Positions 7,996 to 16,003 of a stretch of 64,000 nt of DNA are shown piece by piece; the first letter of the stretch is position 1; each line of letters begins with the position of its first letter. Position numbers and translations under genes: made by a program. The stretch spans positions 3,720,157-3,784,156 of the forward strand of contig NZ_ARVW01000001.1 in NCBI RefSeq assembly GCF_000384315.1. The letters run 5' to 3'. Under the pieces are notes generated by a model. It had not been told where the DNA came from. It saw nothing but the letters and a program-made list of their open reading frames with translations, and did not search any database. The stretch comes from Amycolatopsis nigrescens CSC17Ta-90. Lineage in GTDB: Bacteria > Actinomycetota > Actinomycetes > Mycobacteriales > Pseudonocardiaceae.

Positions 7996-8409
7996 ATGTC
8001 CAAGCTCACGTGTGTGCACCATCTGGCGCTCACGGTGACCGACGTAGACCGAAGCGTGCCCTGGTACGTGCGGGTGCTCGAACTCGAGGAGCTCACCCGC
8101 CGGGAGGACCCGGACACCGGCCTGCGCAAGGTGGTGCTGCGTTCACCCGACGGCGAGTTCGCGGTGGTGCTGGTGCAGCACCCGGACACCGGCCGCCGCG
8201 GTTTCGACGAGCGCCGGACCGGGCTCGACCACGTCGCGTTCAAGGTGTCCACGCACGAGGAACTGCGCGACTGGGAGAAGCGGCTCGCCGAGTACGGCGT
8301 CACCTTCACCGCGGCCGCACCTTCGCGCACGCTGGCCGGGTCGGAGGTCGTGGTGTTCCGCGATCCGGACGGGATCCAGCTCGAGGTCTGGGCCGACCCC
8401 GAAGACTGA
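7996..8409 (+). CDS. VOC-family (glyoxalase/bleomycin resistance/dioxygenase) protein
   Basis: 137 residues from the ATG at 7996, with AAAGGA about 13 nt upstream; in-frame sequence further upstream is not conserved-looking. One vicinal-oxygen-chelate domain made of two beta-alpha-beta-beta-beta units. Likely metal ligands are His in VHHLALTV (residues 8-9), His in GLDHVAF and Glu in IQLEVW near the C-terminus. Function cannot be narrowed; such proteins include lyases, epimerases and dioxygenases. Convergent with the DedA gene, 6 bp apart. Confidence 0.85.
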   Translation: MSKLTCVHHLALTVTDVDRSVPWYVRVLELEELTRREDPDTGLRKVVLRSPDGEFAVVLVQHPDTGRRGFDERRTGLDHVAFKVSTHEELRDWEKRLAEYGVTFTAAAPSRTLAGSEVVVFRDPDGIQLEVWADPED

Positions 8410-8415
8410 ACGGGC

Positions 8416-9084
8416 TCAGGCGCGGGCGGTCTCGGTGTCGTCCACCGGGCGGCGCATCTCCTGCCGGTAGCGCCACACCCCGAAGCCGGTGCCGAGCACG
8501 AAGAAGGCGACGCTGAGCCAGACCACCACGGTCTTCACCCAGGGAATCTGGTCCAGCAGGCCGGCCCCGTAGTAGCCGAGCAGCACCAGCGTGGGCACCC
8601 AGAGCAGCCCGCCGGCGGCGGTCGCCAGCATGAACCGCCGCGGGTCCATCCTGGCCGCGCCCGCGATCAGCGGCGCCAGCGTGCGGACCCACGGGATCCA
8701 CCTCGCCGCCACGATGGCGAAGAACCCCTTGCGGTCCAGGAACGACCTGGCCCGGTCGAGATTGTGCCGGTTGAGCACCTTGCCGCCCCGGCGCGCGATG
8801 AACTTCGTGCCGGTGCGCTGGCCGATGTAGTAACCGACCTGGTTGCCGACCACGGCCACCACCAGCGCGGCGGCGGAGAGCAGCCAGGCGTTGGCGTCCG
8901 CGCCGTGCTGGGCCAGCACCACCCCGGCGGCGAACAGCAGCGAATCACCGGGCAGGAAAAGCCCGATGATCAGTGCGCATTCGACGAATACGAAGCTCAG
9001 CACGATGACCCAGACCAGTGTCGGACCGGCCGTATCGAGCCAGCTCACGCCGAACCCTGCCGACTCCGCGGAAACCAAACTCAC
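8416..9084 (-). CDS. DedA/SNARE-associated (VTT) family membrane protein
   Basis: 222 residues with about five hydrophobic segments. DedA signatures: GLFLPGDSLLFAAG near the first helix pair and the Arg-containing WIPWVRTLAPLIAGAARM. DedA proteins are thought to be proton-dependent lipid-carrier (undecaprenyl phosphate/phosphatidylethanolamine) flippases in the inner membrane. GTG start; TAGGCT lies 6 nt upstream and no Shine-Dalgarno is visible, pointing to a leaderless mRNA. A second DedA gene lies at 23082-23783. Confidence 0.9.
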   Translation of the reverse strand: MSLVSAESAGFGVSWLDTAGPTLVWVIVLSFVFVECALIIGLFLPGDSLLFAAGVVLAQHGADANAWLLSAAALVVAVVGNQVGYYIGQRTGTKFIARRGGKVLNRHNLDRARSFLDRKGFFAIVAARWIPWVRTLAPLIAGAARMDPRRFMLATAAGGLLWVPTLVLLGYYGAGLLDQIPWVKTVVVWLSVAFFVLGTGFGVWRYRQEMRRPVDDTETARA

Positions 9085-9177
9085 GAACCGAGCCTACGTG
9101 GAGACGGCGAATCGCACGTCGCCTGTGTATGTATTTCTAGGAAAGGTGGCTGGGTGATCACGCTCGGTGAGGCCGAG

Positions 9178-9223
9178 GTCGTGAGTGAAAAACGTTCCCT
9201 CGGCAACACTTTTCACTCACGAC
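9178..9223. repeat. Family A palindrome, copy 1
   Basis: 46 bp, 22-2-22, 19 of 22 arm positions paired. Outer arm GTCGTGAGTGAAAA is identical to the other three copies. It ends 8 bp beyond the yceI stop codon (yceI is on the minus strand), before the dedA gene, which runs the same way. Likely the terminator of the marR-MFS-yceI operon; there is no T-tract. Confidence 0.8.
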
Positions 9224-9230
9224 CCTTCGG

Positions 9231-10052
9231 TCACAGCTCGGGCAGGGTTTCGCCCTGTACGGCCTGGATATCGAGTTCGACCTTGACCTTCGTGCCGACG
9301 GCGGCGACTCCGGCCCGCACCATCGCGTTGTAGTTGATTGCGAAATCATTGCGATGGAGCTGCGTTTCGGCATGGAACGCGGCCCGTACTCCACCCCACG
9401 GATCCGGTCCGTAACCGCCGTAACGCAGGTCGAGATCCACCGGCCGGCGCTCTCCGTGCAGGTTCAGCTCGCCGGACAGCGTCCAGCTGTCGGTGCTCCG
9501 CTGCCGCATGCCGGTACTGCGAAAAGTGATCGTCGGATAGACGTCCACCTCCAGGAAATCGGCGGAACGCAGGTGGTCGTCGCGCATTTTGATGCCGGTG
9601 TCGATACTCGCCGCGTTGATCTCCGCGTGCACCGAGGACTGTTCCGCGGGACGGCCGACCACGATCCGGCCGGACAGCTCGCTGAACCGCGCCTTGATGC
9701 TGGCGATGCCGAGGTGCCGGGCGGTGGCCACCACCGACGAGTGCATCGGGTCGATCACCCACGGCCCCGCCGGCGGCAGCTCGACTGAGTCCGCCGACGG
9801 CTGGAGCCGGATCTCACCGAGCGAGCCGGTGCCGTCCGATGCGACCTGCGCGGTGCGCGCGACCGGGGTGAACCCGGCCGCGGTGAGCACCGCCGTGTAC
9901 ACCCCGGCCGGCAGCGGCTCGGTGGCCAGCCCGCCTTTCGCGTCCGCGGCGACCCGTGCGACCTGGTGGCCGGTCAGGTCGGTCACGGTCAGCACCGCGT
10001 GCTCCACGGCCCAGCCTTCGGCCGTGCGCACGTCCGCCCGCAGCCCGCTCAT
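9231..10052 (-). CDS. YceI-family protein with N-terminal prealbumin-like domain
   Basis: 273 residues. Residues 1 to about 85 form a carboxypeptidase-regulatory-like (transthyretin-type) beta domain (VLTVTDLTGHQVARV ... LPAGVYTAVLTAAGF). From about residue 93 (WVIDPMHSSV) comes a full YceI lipocalin-like domain ending in KVKVELDIQA; YceI proteins bind isoprenoid-type lipids. No signal peptide is visible, unlike E. coli YceI. The start overlaps the stop of the exporter gene (ATGA). The N-terminal domain resembles the three repeats at the exporter C-terminus. Confidence 0.88.
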   Translation of the reverse strand: MSGLRADVRTAEGWAVEHAVLTVTDLTGHQVARVAADAKGGLATEPLPAGVYTAVLTAAGFTPVARTAQVASDGTGSLGEIRLQPSADSVELPPAGPWVIDPMHSSVVATARHLGIASIKARFSELSGRIVVGRPAEQSSVHAEINAASIDTGIKMRDDHLRSADFLEVDVYPTITFRSTGMRQRSTDSWTLSGELNLHGERRPVDLDLRYGGYGPDPWGGVRAAFHAETQLHRNDFAINYNAMVRAGVAAVGTKVKVELDIQAVQGETLPEL

Positions 10053-12712
10053 CGACGGTCCAGCGGCGCGAACTCGTCCAGCACCTGGTCGTAGCCGAGC
10101 CGCACGTCGTGGCCGGCCTCGCCGCCGCCGACCAGGTTCACCTGGCTGGTGGCCGGCGGGTAGCCGCTGGCCACCACGGTGTACTCACCTTCCGGCAGGT
10201 CGTTGACCAGGTAGTGCCCGGCGGCGTCGGTCCTGGCCACCGCGGCCACGTTGCCCTCCTGGTCCAGCACGGTGATCCGCGCGTCCGGCACGATCCGGTC
10301 GCCGTCGGTCCTGGCGGTACCGGCCAGCCGCACGGCCCCGGCCAGCTCGACGTCGTGCCGCAGCCGCCCGCTGTCCGCCACGGTCAGCGTGACCGCGATC
10401 GGCCGGAACTTTTCGGCGCTGGCGACCAGCGTGTAGCTGCCGGCGCCGACCCCGTTGAACCGGTACACCCCGTCGTCGGTGGTGATGCAGGCCCCGGTCA
10501 CTTCGCCGCGCTCGTCGGTCAGCGTGACGGTCGCCCCGGCCAGCGCGCTGCCGCGGCCGGCCACCCGGACCACCCCGGTCAGCTCGCCGGAACCGGTGAG
10601 CGTGATGTCCAGCCTGGCCGGGGCGTTTTCGCCGACCACCACGCTGGACGCCTGCGGCTGGTGTCCGCCGGCGGACACGATCAGCACGTAGGTGCCCGGG
10701 CCGGGGGTGCTCACCGAGTACCCGCCGTCGCCGCCGCCGACGCCCCTGGACACCTGGCGGCCGCGCTGGTCGATCAGGGTCAGCGCGGCGCCCGCCACCG
10801 AGCTGCCGTCCTGTCGCCGGACGTACCCGGTGATCGGCGGTCCGCCGGTGTGCACCGGGTGCCCGGTGCTCGCGGCCGAATTGGTGATCGGGTTGGCCAT
10901 GCTCGACGTGCCGGTCATGGCGGCGTACTCACCGTTGCCGTTCTGCAGCGAGTGCCGCCCGGCGCCGACGAGCTGGGGTTCGCGGATCGCGTCCAGTGCC
11001 GCGTCCGCGTCCGCCCAGGTGGTGTCCCGGTTCGCCGGGACGAGCGTTTCGGTGGGCTCGTCCTCGAACAGGGCTTCGCCGCCTTCCAGCGTCGAAGCCG
11101 CCGGAGCACCGCTGGCCAGCGGGATCTCCTTCATGAACAGCAGCACCACGAAGGCCAGCAGCGCCACCGCGCCCGCCACGTAGAACACCGTGCTGATCGA
11201 GTCGGTGAAGCCGACCAGCACCGGCACCCTGATCTGCTCGGGCAGGTTCGCGATCCCGCTGGTGTTGGTCTGCAGGTCGCCGAGCGCACCGGCGCCGCCG
11301 GGCGGCGGGTTGCCGCCGAAGGCCTTGGTGATGTTGCCCGGCAGCACGTTGAACAGGATGGTCAGGAACACTGCGACACCCGCGGTACCACCGATCTGCC
11401 GGAAGAACGTGGCCGAAGCGGTGGACACGCCCATGTCGCGCCGCGGGCCGGCGTTCTGCACCGCGATGATCAGCGTCTGCATGCAGTTGCCGAGGCCGAA
11501 GCCGATGATCGCGGCCGCGACCAGCGGGTGCCACAGCGCGCTGTCGTACTCGACCTGGGCGAACAGGAACGCGCCCGCCGCGATCAGCAGGGTGCCGATC
11601 ACCGGGAACACCTTGTACCGCCCGGTCTTCTTGGTGAGCTGGCCGGAGATGATGGACGCGCTCATGATGCCCGCCATCAGCGGCAGCATCAGCAGCCCGG
11701 ACTCGGTCGGCGTGTAGCCCTGCACCACCTGCATGTACTGCGGGATCATCATGATCGCGCCGAACATCGCGACGCCGACGATGATGCCGCCGATGATCGC
11801 CACGGTGAAGGTGGAGTTCTTGAACAGCCGCAGCGGGATCAGCGCGGCATCCTTCATCACGCGTTCGACCAGGATGAACGACACCACGCCGACGGCGCCG
11901 ATCACGTAGCAGAGGATCGCGCTGCCGGAGCCCCAGCCCCACTTGTTGCCCTGCTCGGCGATGATCAGGAAGGGCACCACGGCGATCACCAGGGTGAGCC
12001 CGCCCCACCAGTCGATCTTGTGGTCGTGCCGCTCGTGCGGCACGTTGAGCACCCTGGCCACCACGAACAGCGCGATGATGGCGATCGGCACGTTGATCAG
12101 AAACACCCAGCGCCAGCCGCTGATCTCGAAGCCGCCGATGCTGCCGAGCTTGTCGAACCCGGCGAAGAAGCCGCCGAGCACCGGCCCGAGCACCGTCGAG
12201 ATGCCGAACACGGCGAGGAAGTAGCCCTGGTAGCGGGCCCGTTCCCGGGGCGGCACGAGGTCGCCAAGGATGGTCATGGCCAGCGACATCAGGCCACCGG
12301 CGCCGAGGCCCTGCACGGCGCGGAACGCGGCCAACTCGTACATCGAGGTCGCGAACGAGGACGCCACCGAGCCGACCAGGAAGATCGAGATCGCGATCAG
12401 GTACAGCGGCTTGCGGCCGTAGATGTCGGAGAGCTTGCCGTAGATCGGCGTGACGATGGTCGAGGTGATCAGGTAGGCGGTGGTGATCCACGCCTGCAGG
12501 TCGAACCCGTCCAGGTCGTTCGCGATCTTGACGATCGAGGTGCCCACGATGGTCTGGTCCAGCGCGGCCAGGAACATGCCGGACATCAGGCCGATCAGGA
12601 TGGTGACGATCTGCCGGTGGGACAGGTTGGGGTGGCTGTCGGTGTCCGCGGCCTTGGCCTGGTCGGCTGTCTGGTCGCCTGGTGGCGGTTGGTCTGCGAT
12701 GGAGCGAGTCAT
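10049..12712 (-). CDS. DHA2-type MFS exporter fused to three carboxypeptidase-regulatory-like domains
   Basis: 887 residues, far longer than the usual 450-550 of the family. About residues 1-535 are a 14-helix drug:H+ antiporter (EmrB/QacA class): motif LDQTIVGTS in helix 1, GKLSDIYGRKP in loop 2-3, the motif-C-like GPVLGGF. After a linker of about 95 residues come three repeats of about 85 residues (GYVRRQDG..., GVVRVAG..., GTARTDG...), each ending in a Y-LVASA-type strand. A 14-helix topology would place them in the cytoplasm, unusual for this fold. Start overlaps the MarR stop (ATGA), so the marR-MFS-yceI genes are translationally coupled. Substrate unknown. Confidence 0.92.
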   Translation of the reverse strand: MTRSIADQPPPGDQTADQAKAADTDSHPNLSHRQIVTILIGLMSGMFLAALDQTIVGTSIVKIANDLDGFDLQAWITTAYLITSTIVTPIYGKLSDIYGRKPLYLIAISIFLVGSVASSFATSMYELAAFRAVQGLGAGGLMSLAMTILGDLVPPRERARYQGYFLAVFGISTVLGPVLGGFFAGFDKLGSIGGFEISGWRWVFLINVPIAIIALFVVARVLNVPHERHDHKIDWWGGLTLVIAVVPFLIIAEQGNKWGWGSGSAILCYVIGAVGVVSFILVERVMKDAALIPLRLFKNSTFTVAIIGGIIVGVAMFGAIMMIPQYMQVVQGYTPTESGLLMLPLMAGIMSASIISGQLTKKTGRYKVFPVIGTLLIAAGAFLFAQVEYDSALWHPLVAAAIIGFGLGNCMQTLIIAVQNAGPRRDMGVSTASATFFRQIGGTAGVAVFLTILFNVLPGNITKAFGGNPPPGGAGALGDLQTNTSGIANLPEQIRVPVLVGFTDSISTVFYVAGAVALLAFVVLLFMKEIPLASGAPAASTLEGGEALFEDEPTETLVPANRDTTWADADAALDAIREPQLVGAGRHSLQNGNGEYAAMTGTSSMANPITNSAASTGHPVHTGGPPITGYVRRQDGSSVAGAALTLIDQRGRQVSRGVGGGDGGYSVSTPGPGTYVLIVSAGGHQPQASSVVVGENAPARLDITLTGSGELTGVVRVAGRGSALAGATVTLTDERGEVTGACITTDDGVYRFNGVGAGSYTLVASAEKFRPIAVTLTVADSGRLRHDVELAGAVRLAGTARTDGDRIVPDARITVLDQEGNVAAVARTDAAGHYLVNDLPEGEYTVVASGYPPATSQVNLVGGGEAGHDVRLGYDQVLDEFAPLDRR

Positions 12713-13251
12713 GCGGTGTGTTCCCCCTTGGCCTGAGCCTGAGCGGGCTCGTCGGCGATCTGCGGAGTGTGTAGTTCCATGTCGGAGTTGAGCCGGTCGA
12801 AGAGCCGGTTCAGCGTCTGGCGGTCTTCCTCCGGCCAGTCGGCGAGTACGCCGGCCAGCCAGAGGTTCCGCTGCTTGCGGTTCTCTTCGAAGACCCGGTG
12901 CCCCTCAGCGGTGGGTGCCAGCAGGCAGGCGCGGCCGTCCTCGGGATCGGACTGGCGCTCGACCAGGCCGTGCTGCACCAGTGAGCTGCTCTGCCTGCTG
13001 ATCGTGGAGATCTCGGAGTGCAGCGCTTCGGCCAGCTTGCTGGTGCGCTGCGGCCCGTCGTGGATCAGGGAGAACAAGATCGCGTAGGCGGCTCGCTCGA
13101 TGCCGTCCGGGCCCTGCTTCGCGTGCTGGGACTTGACCTTGTTGATCAGGCGGATGAACCGGACGAGCTGGTGGCCGAGCTGGTCCGCGAGGTCCAGTTC
13201 GGCCGGTGTCGCCGGGCCGGCGTCATGGGGCCGATCGGTGCTGAGTGCCAT
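12709..13251 (-). CDS. MarR-family transcriptional regulator
   Basis: 180 residues from the ATG at 13251 (a GTG one codon earlier is possible). The winged-helix core is visible: GPQRTSKLAEALHSEISTIS (recognition helix region), then SLVQHGLVERQSDPEDGRACLLAPTAEG (wing). MarR proteins are ligand-responsive repressors of efflux genes. This one heads the operon with the MFS exporter and yceI, and a tandem TTGC/GCAA operator lies about 30-60 bp upstream, so autoregulated repression of the operon is very likely. Confidence 0.9.
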   Translation of the reverse strand: MALSTDRPHDAGPATPAELDLADQLGHQLVRFIRLINKVKSQHAKQGPDGIERAAYAILFSLIHDGPQRTSKLAEALHSEISTISRQSSSLVQHGLVERQSDPEDGRACLLAPTAEGHRVFEENRKQRNLWLAGVLADWPEEDRQTLNRLFDRLNSDMELHTPQIADEPAQAQAKGEHTA

Positions 13252-13282
13252 CACGTGGGTCTTTCGTAGAGAAATGTCTTAT

Positions 13283-13312
13283 TTGCCTGCTGCAACTAGT
13301 TGCCTAGAGCAA
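13283..13312. promoter_or_regulatory. Tandem MarR-type operator
   Basis: The layout is TTGC-N5-GCAA, then CTAG, then TTGC-N5-GCAA: two identical 13-bp dyads on centres 17 bp apart, with GCAACTAGTTGC forming a third perfect palindrome across the join. It lies 32-61 bp upstream of the marR start. Two in-phase sites fit cooperative binding of two MarR dimers. Confidence 0.65.
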
Positions 13313-13379
13313 GGATGCACCCACGGTGACGGTTTCTGCCACTGGTTTACGCCGAGTGTGTGGCAAGACACTTTAGTTG

Positions 13380-13694
13380 CTACACGCAAGCTTGTTGGGC
13401 CTGCGCCTTCGTCCACCTGATCCGGACCGATCCGAGCAGCTCACCGCGCCCCTCGGTACCGGGGCCGGTCCGCCAGACGGTGATCAACCAGAGACCGGGC
13501 TTGGCCCGCACGCGCCCGAGGAAGTCCTCCGCGCACCCGGACGTGTAGCGGCTGAACCACTCCCGCCGGGCTTCGGGTTTGTGCGCGAAGGTCCAGCCGT
13601 GGTCCTCGACGCGCTCGGTGTACTCGTGCACGCGGTTGTCCTTGGCGATCTCTCGCCGGTACTCGAGCCGGTACCAGTAGTCCCAGGTGGGCAT
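13380..13694 (-). CDS. Hypothetical protein, Trp/Arg-rich
   Basis: About 104 residues (ATG 13694; ATG 13703 also possible). I do not recognise a family. The sequence is dense in aromatic and charged residues (MPTWDYWYRLEYRREIAKDN at the start; WLITVWRTGPGTEGRGELLGSVRIRW near the end, described here as two strand-like stretches) and looks like a small soluble alpha/beta domain, not a GC-rich artefact. No signal or membrane segment. It is divergent from the XRE regulator at 13803. Confidence 0.55.
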   Translation of the reverse strand: MPTWDYWYRLEYRREIAKDNRVHEYTERVEDHGWTFAHKPEARREWFSRYTSGCAEDFLGRVRAKPGLWLITVWRTGPGTEGRGELLGSVRIRWTKAQAQQACV

Positions 13695-13802
13695 TACCCG
13701 CATGGTGCGGGCGGAAACCGAGGTCGGAACGGGTGTCGCGGAATTCCGCATCGGTATTGCGGAGGGATGATTGCGAACACGCCGCGTGTCGGGAGGTAAC
13801 CG

Positions 13803-14648
13803 GTGAGTACCCAGCAGTCGCCGCCGTTTCATCGCAGGCGCCTGGGCAAGGTGCTGCGTGAGCTGCGGGAGTCGGCGCGGCTGTCGCCCGGTGAGGTGTG
13901 CCGGGCGCTGGAGTTCTCCCCGGCCAGGCTGAGCCGGATGGAGAACGGTCAGACCGCGCCGGAGGTGATCGTGGTCAAGGGCATGCTCGACCTCTACGGC
14001 ATCCCGGTCAACGACTGGGAGCCCTACCTGGAGATGACCCGCGAAGCCAGGAAAAAAGGCTGGTGGCAAGCCTATGGCGTGCCCGCGCACGCCTACGTCA
14101 GCTTGGAGACGGCCGCGAACTCGGTGAAGGAGTTTGCGCTTGCTTTCATCCCTGGGCTCCTGCAGACCGAGTCATACGCGCGGGCGGCGTTCCAGATATC
14201 GCTACTTCGGCGAGTCGCCGCAGAGCCGGGTCCGCAGGCGCTGGTGCGAATCCAGCGGCAGCAGCGACTGACCGATCCGGATGATGAGCTGGAGTTCGAG
14301 GCGATCATCGATGAGGGCGCCCTGAGGCGGCCGGTCGGCGGTGATGCGGTGATGCGCGAGCAGTTGTCGAAGGTGGTTGCACTGGGGGCCCTGCCCAATG
14401 TCACCGTGCGGGTGCTTCCGACGAGTGCGGGCGCGCATCTCGGGATGAACAGCGCCTTCATTCTGCTCGGCTTTCCCAGCGAGGAGGAGCCCGACATGGG
14501 CTATGTCGATCACGTTGGCGGCTCGGTCCGAATGGAGAAGGAGGACCAGGTCCGGACCTGTAAACTCACCTTCGACCGATTGCGTACCAAGGCGTTGTCG
14601 CCTCCCGACTCGGTGGCGCTTGTCGGGCGGTTGATCGCCGGGATGTAG
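13803..14648 (+). CDS. XRE-family regulator with DUF5753 domain
   Basis: 281 residues, GTG start behind a GGGAGGT ribosome binding site. N-terminal helix-turn-helix about residues 14-70 (LRELRESARLSPGEVCRALE, then SPARLSRMENGQ), followed by a DUF5753 sensor-like domain beginning about residue 90 (FIPGLLQTESYARA). This architecture is abundant in filamentous actinomycetes, where members pair with a small DUF397 protein, as here (12 bp downstream). The partners are thought to form regulator/antagonist pairs affecting development; the target of this one is unknown. Confidence 0.92.
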   Translation: MSTQQSPPFHRRRLGKVLRELRESARLSPGEVCRALEFSPARLSRMENGQTAPEVIVVKGMLDLYGIPVNDWEPYLEMTREARKKGWWQAYGVPAHAYVSLETAANSVKEFALAFIPGLLQTESYARAAFQISLLRRVAAEPGPQALVRIQRQQRLTDPDDELEFEAIIDEGALRRPVGGDAVMREQLSKVVALGALPNVTVRVLPTSAGAHLGMNSAFILLGFPSEEEPDMGYVDHVGGSVRMEKEDQVRTCKLTFDRLRTKALSPPDSVALVGRLIAGM

Positions 14649-14660
14649 AGGGGCGCTGCC

Positions 14661-14855
14661 ATGTCCACTGTGGACCTATCCGGTACCCGGTGGCGTAAGA
14701 GCAGCTTCAGCGGCTCCAACGAGTACAGCTCGTGTGTCGAGGTCGCTTTTCTGGAGCGGGCGGTGGCCGTCCGGGATTCCAAGGATCCCGCCGCCGGTGC
14801 GCTGCTCCTTTCCGCCGCCGCCTGGCGGTCAGCGCTGGACGAGTTCGTGCAGTAG
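14661..14855 (+). CDS. DUF397-domain protein
   Basis: 64 residues. Canonical DUF397: W-R-K-S-S-F-S-G near the start, C-V-E-V-A, V-A-V-R-D-S-K in the middle and a W near the C-terminus. Small cytosolic partner of the preceding XRE/DUF5753 regulator, likely in the same transcript. The last 27 bp overlap the end of the convergent hydrolase gene. Confidence 0.92.
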   Translation: MSTVDLSGTRWRKSSFSGSNEYSSCVEVAFLERAVAVRDSKDPAAGALLLSAAAWRSALDEFVQ

Positions 14856-15485
14856 CCCGGCGATCCGGTCCGGGTTGGTGAGCATGGCCAGGTGGTCCGC
14901 GCGCTCGCGCAGCACCGGCCAGCCGCGCCGGCCGGCTTCGTCGGCCACCGGGGCGTACGGCTCGCTGAGCTGGAGGTAGGCGCTCGGCGGCGCGGCCACC
15001 ACCGGGGCGGCTTCTTCCAGGTAGGCCAGCGGTGTCGGTTCCAGCTCGGCCACGAACCGGTCCCGCAGCCCTTCGTCCGGGAGCAGCCCGGTGAACATCT
15101 CGGGCGGGAACCATTCGTGCCAGCGCGGCAGCAGTCCGTTGCGGGCCAGGCCGAGCAACTGCTCGCGGCGTTCGGGCGGTGCGGAGTCGAACCAGCTCGC
15201 GCCGGGGTGCGGCAGGGTCGCGTCCACGTAGATCGCCGCGCGTACCTCCAGCGCCTCCGCGATCGCGGGCAGCAGGGTACCGGCCGAACTGTGCCCGACC
15301 AGCACCACTTCGCCGGTGGCGCGCACCGATTCGGCCAGCCGCCGGTGGTACGGCGGGCCGCCGGGCAGGATTCCGGCGAACGACGGCACTTCGGCCCGAT
15401 GGCCGTGTTCGCGCAGCCGGGCCGCGACCGGCTGCCAGGTCAGCGGTCCGGTGAACGGGCTGTGCAGCAGTACCAGCGTGGCCAT
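14829..15485 (-). CDS. Alpha/beta hydrolase
   Basis: 218 residues from ATG 15485; the open frame continues upstream but that part lies opposite the PPOX gene. Core features: LVLLHSPFTG oxyanion region at the start, nucleophile elbow VGHSSAGT about residue 67-74, catalytic Asp/His candidates toward the C-terminus (AGRRGWPVLRERADHLAML). Looks like the small-molecule esterase/thioesterase subgroup. No signal peptide. Reaction not assignable. Confidence 0.82.
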   Translation of the reverse strand: MATLVLLHSPFTGPLTWQPVAARLREHGHRAEVPSFAGILPGGPPYHRRLAESVRATGEVVLVGHSSAGTLLPAIAEALEVRAAIYVDATLPHPGASWFDSAPPERREQLLGLARNGLLPRWHEWFPPEMFTGLLPDEGLRDRFVAELEPTPLAYLEEAAPVVAAPPSAYLQLSEPYAPVADEAGRRGWPVLRERADHLAMLTNPDRIAGLLHELVQR

Positions 15486-15545
15486 CAGCCCATTCTGGCG
15501 GGCAGCGCCGGAATGGGGCGTCCGCCGTTCGGTGTTGAGCCGGTC

Positions 15546-15971
15546 ATGTCGAATGACCAAGCACTGCACGCCCTGCTGGCCGCCCGCGACCTCGGGGTGC
15601 TGGTGACGCTCAAGCGCGACGGGCGTCCGCAGCTTTCCAACGTCAACCACCACTACGACGCGGCGAACCGCAGGATCCTGGTCTCGCTGACCGACGGCCG
15701 CGCCAAGACCTCGAACATCCGCCGCGATCCGCGGGTGAGCTACCACGTGAGCAGCGCCGACGGCTGGCAATACGTGGTCGCGGAAGGGAATGCCGAGCTT
15801 TCCGAGGTCGCCGCGGACCCGCATGACGCGGCCGTCGAGGAGCTGATCGAGCTGTATCGCGTGATCCGCGGCGAGCATCCCGACTGGGACGAGTACCGCG
15901 CGGCGATGGTGGCCGACCGCCGCCTGGTGTTCCGCCTGCCGGTGGACCGCGTCTACGGCATGGCCCGTTGA
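15546..15971 (+). CDS. PPOX-class (F420/FMN-dependent) split-barrel protein
   Basis: 141 residues. Pyridoxamine-5'-phosphate-oxidase-like split barrel: LGVLVTLKRDGRPQLSNV at the start, SLTDGRAKTSNIRRDPRVSYHV in the middle, ending FRLPVDRVYGMAR. In actinobacteria this group (Rv1155-like) mostly uses F420 or FMN to reduce small molecules. Divergent from the hydrolase; its stop lies within the promoter of the ArsR-SRPBCC gene. Substrate unknown. Confidence 0.85.
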   Translation: MSNDQALHALLAARDLGVLVTLKRDGRPQLSNVNHHYDAANRRILVSLTDGRAKTSNIRRDPRVSYHVSSADGWQYVVAEGNAELSEVAADPHDAAVEELIELYRVIRGEHPDWDEYRAAMVADRRLVFRLPVDRVYGMAR

Positions 15972-15997
15972 CATGTGACCTTTTGGTCACCTATTCT
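15968..15997 (+). promoter_or_regulatory. Promoter with embedded operator for the ArsR-SRPBCC gene
   Basis: A near-consensus -35 TTGACA (15968-15973) and -10 TATTCT (15992-15997) are separated by 18 bp. The spacer holds a perfect dyad GTGACC-TTTT-GGTCAC (15975-15990). The ATG follows 6 nt after the -10, so the transcript should be leaderless. A dimer bound to the dyad would directly block RNA polymerase; the ArsR domain encoded next is the obvious candidate. Confidence 0.75.
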
Positions 15998-16003
15998 TCT
16001 CGT

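Noticed and set aside
9956..12736. A 926-codon open frame on the plus strand, opposite the MFS exporter and MarR genes
   Set aside because: Its translation is rich in R, G, H and Q with no domain, and mirrors a clear exporter. Long antisense open frames are normal in very GC-rich DNA. The same applies to the antisense frames at 20087-21490, 35150-37864 and 48657-50225.
13380..14090. A 236-residue protein on the minus strand
   Set aside because: Only the last about 104 codons look like protein; the upstream half is antisense to the XRE gene at 13803, so the start at 13694 was preferred.
15975..15990. The GTGACC/GGTCAC dyad as a CRP site
   Set aside because: The GTGA and TCAC halves are 8 bp apart, not 6 as needed for CRP, and it is placed inside the promoter spacer, which suits a repressor.
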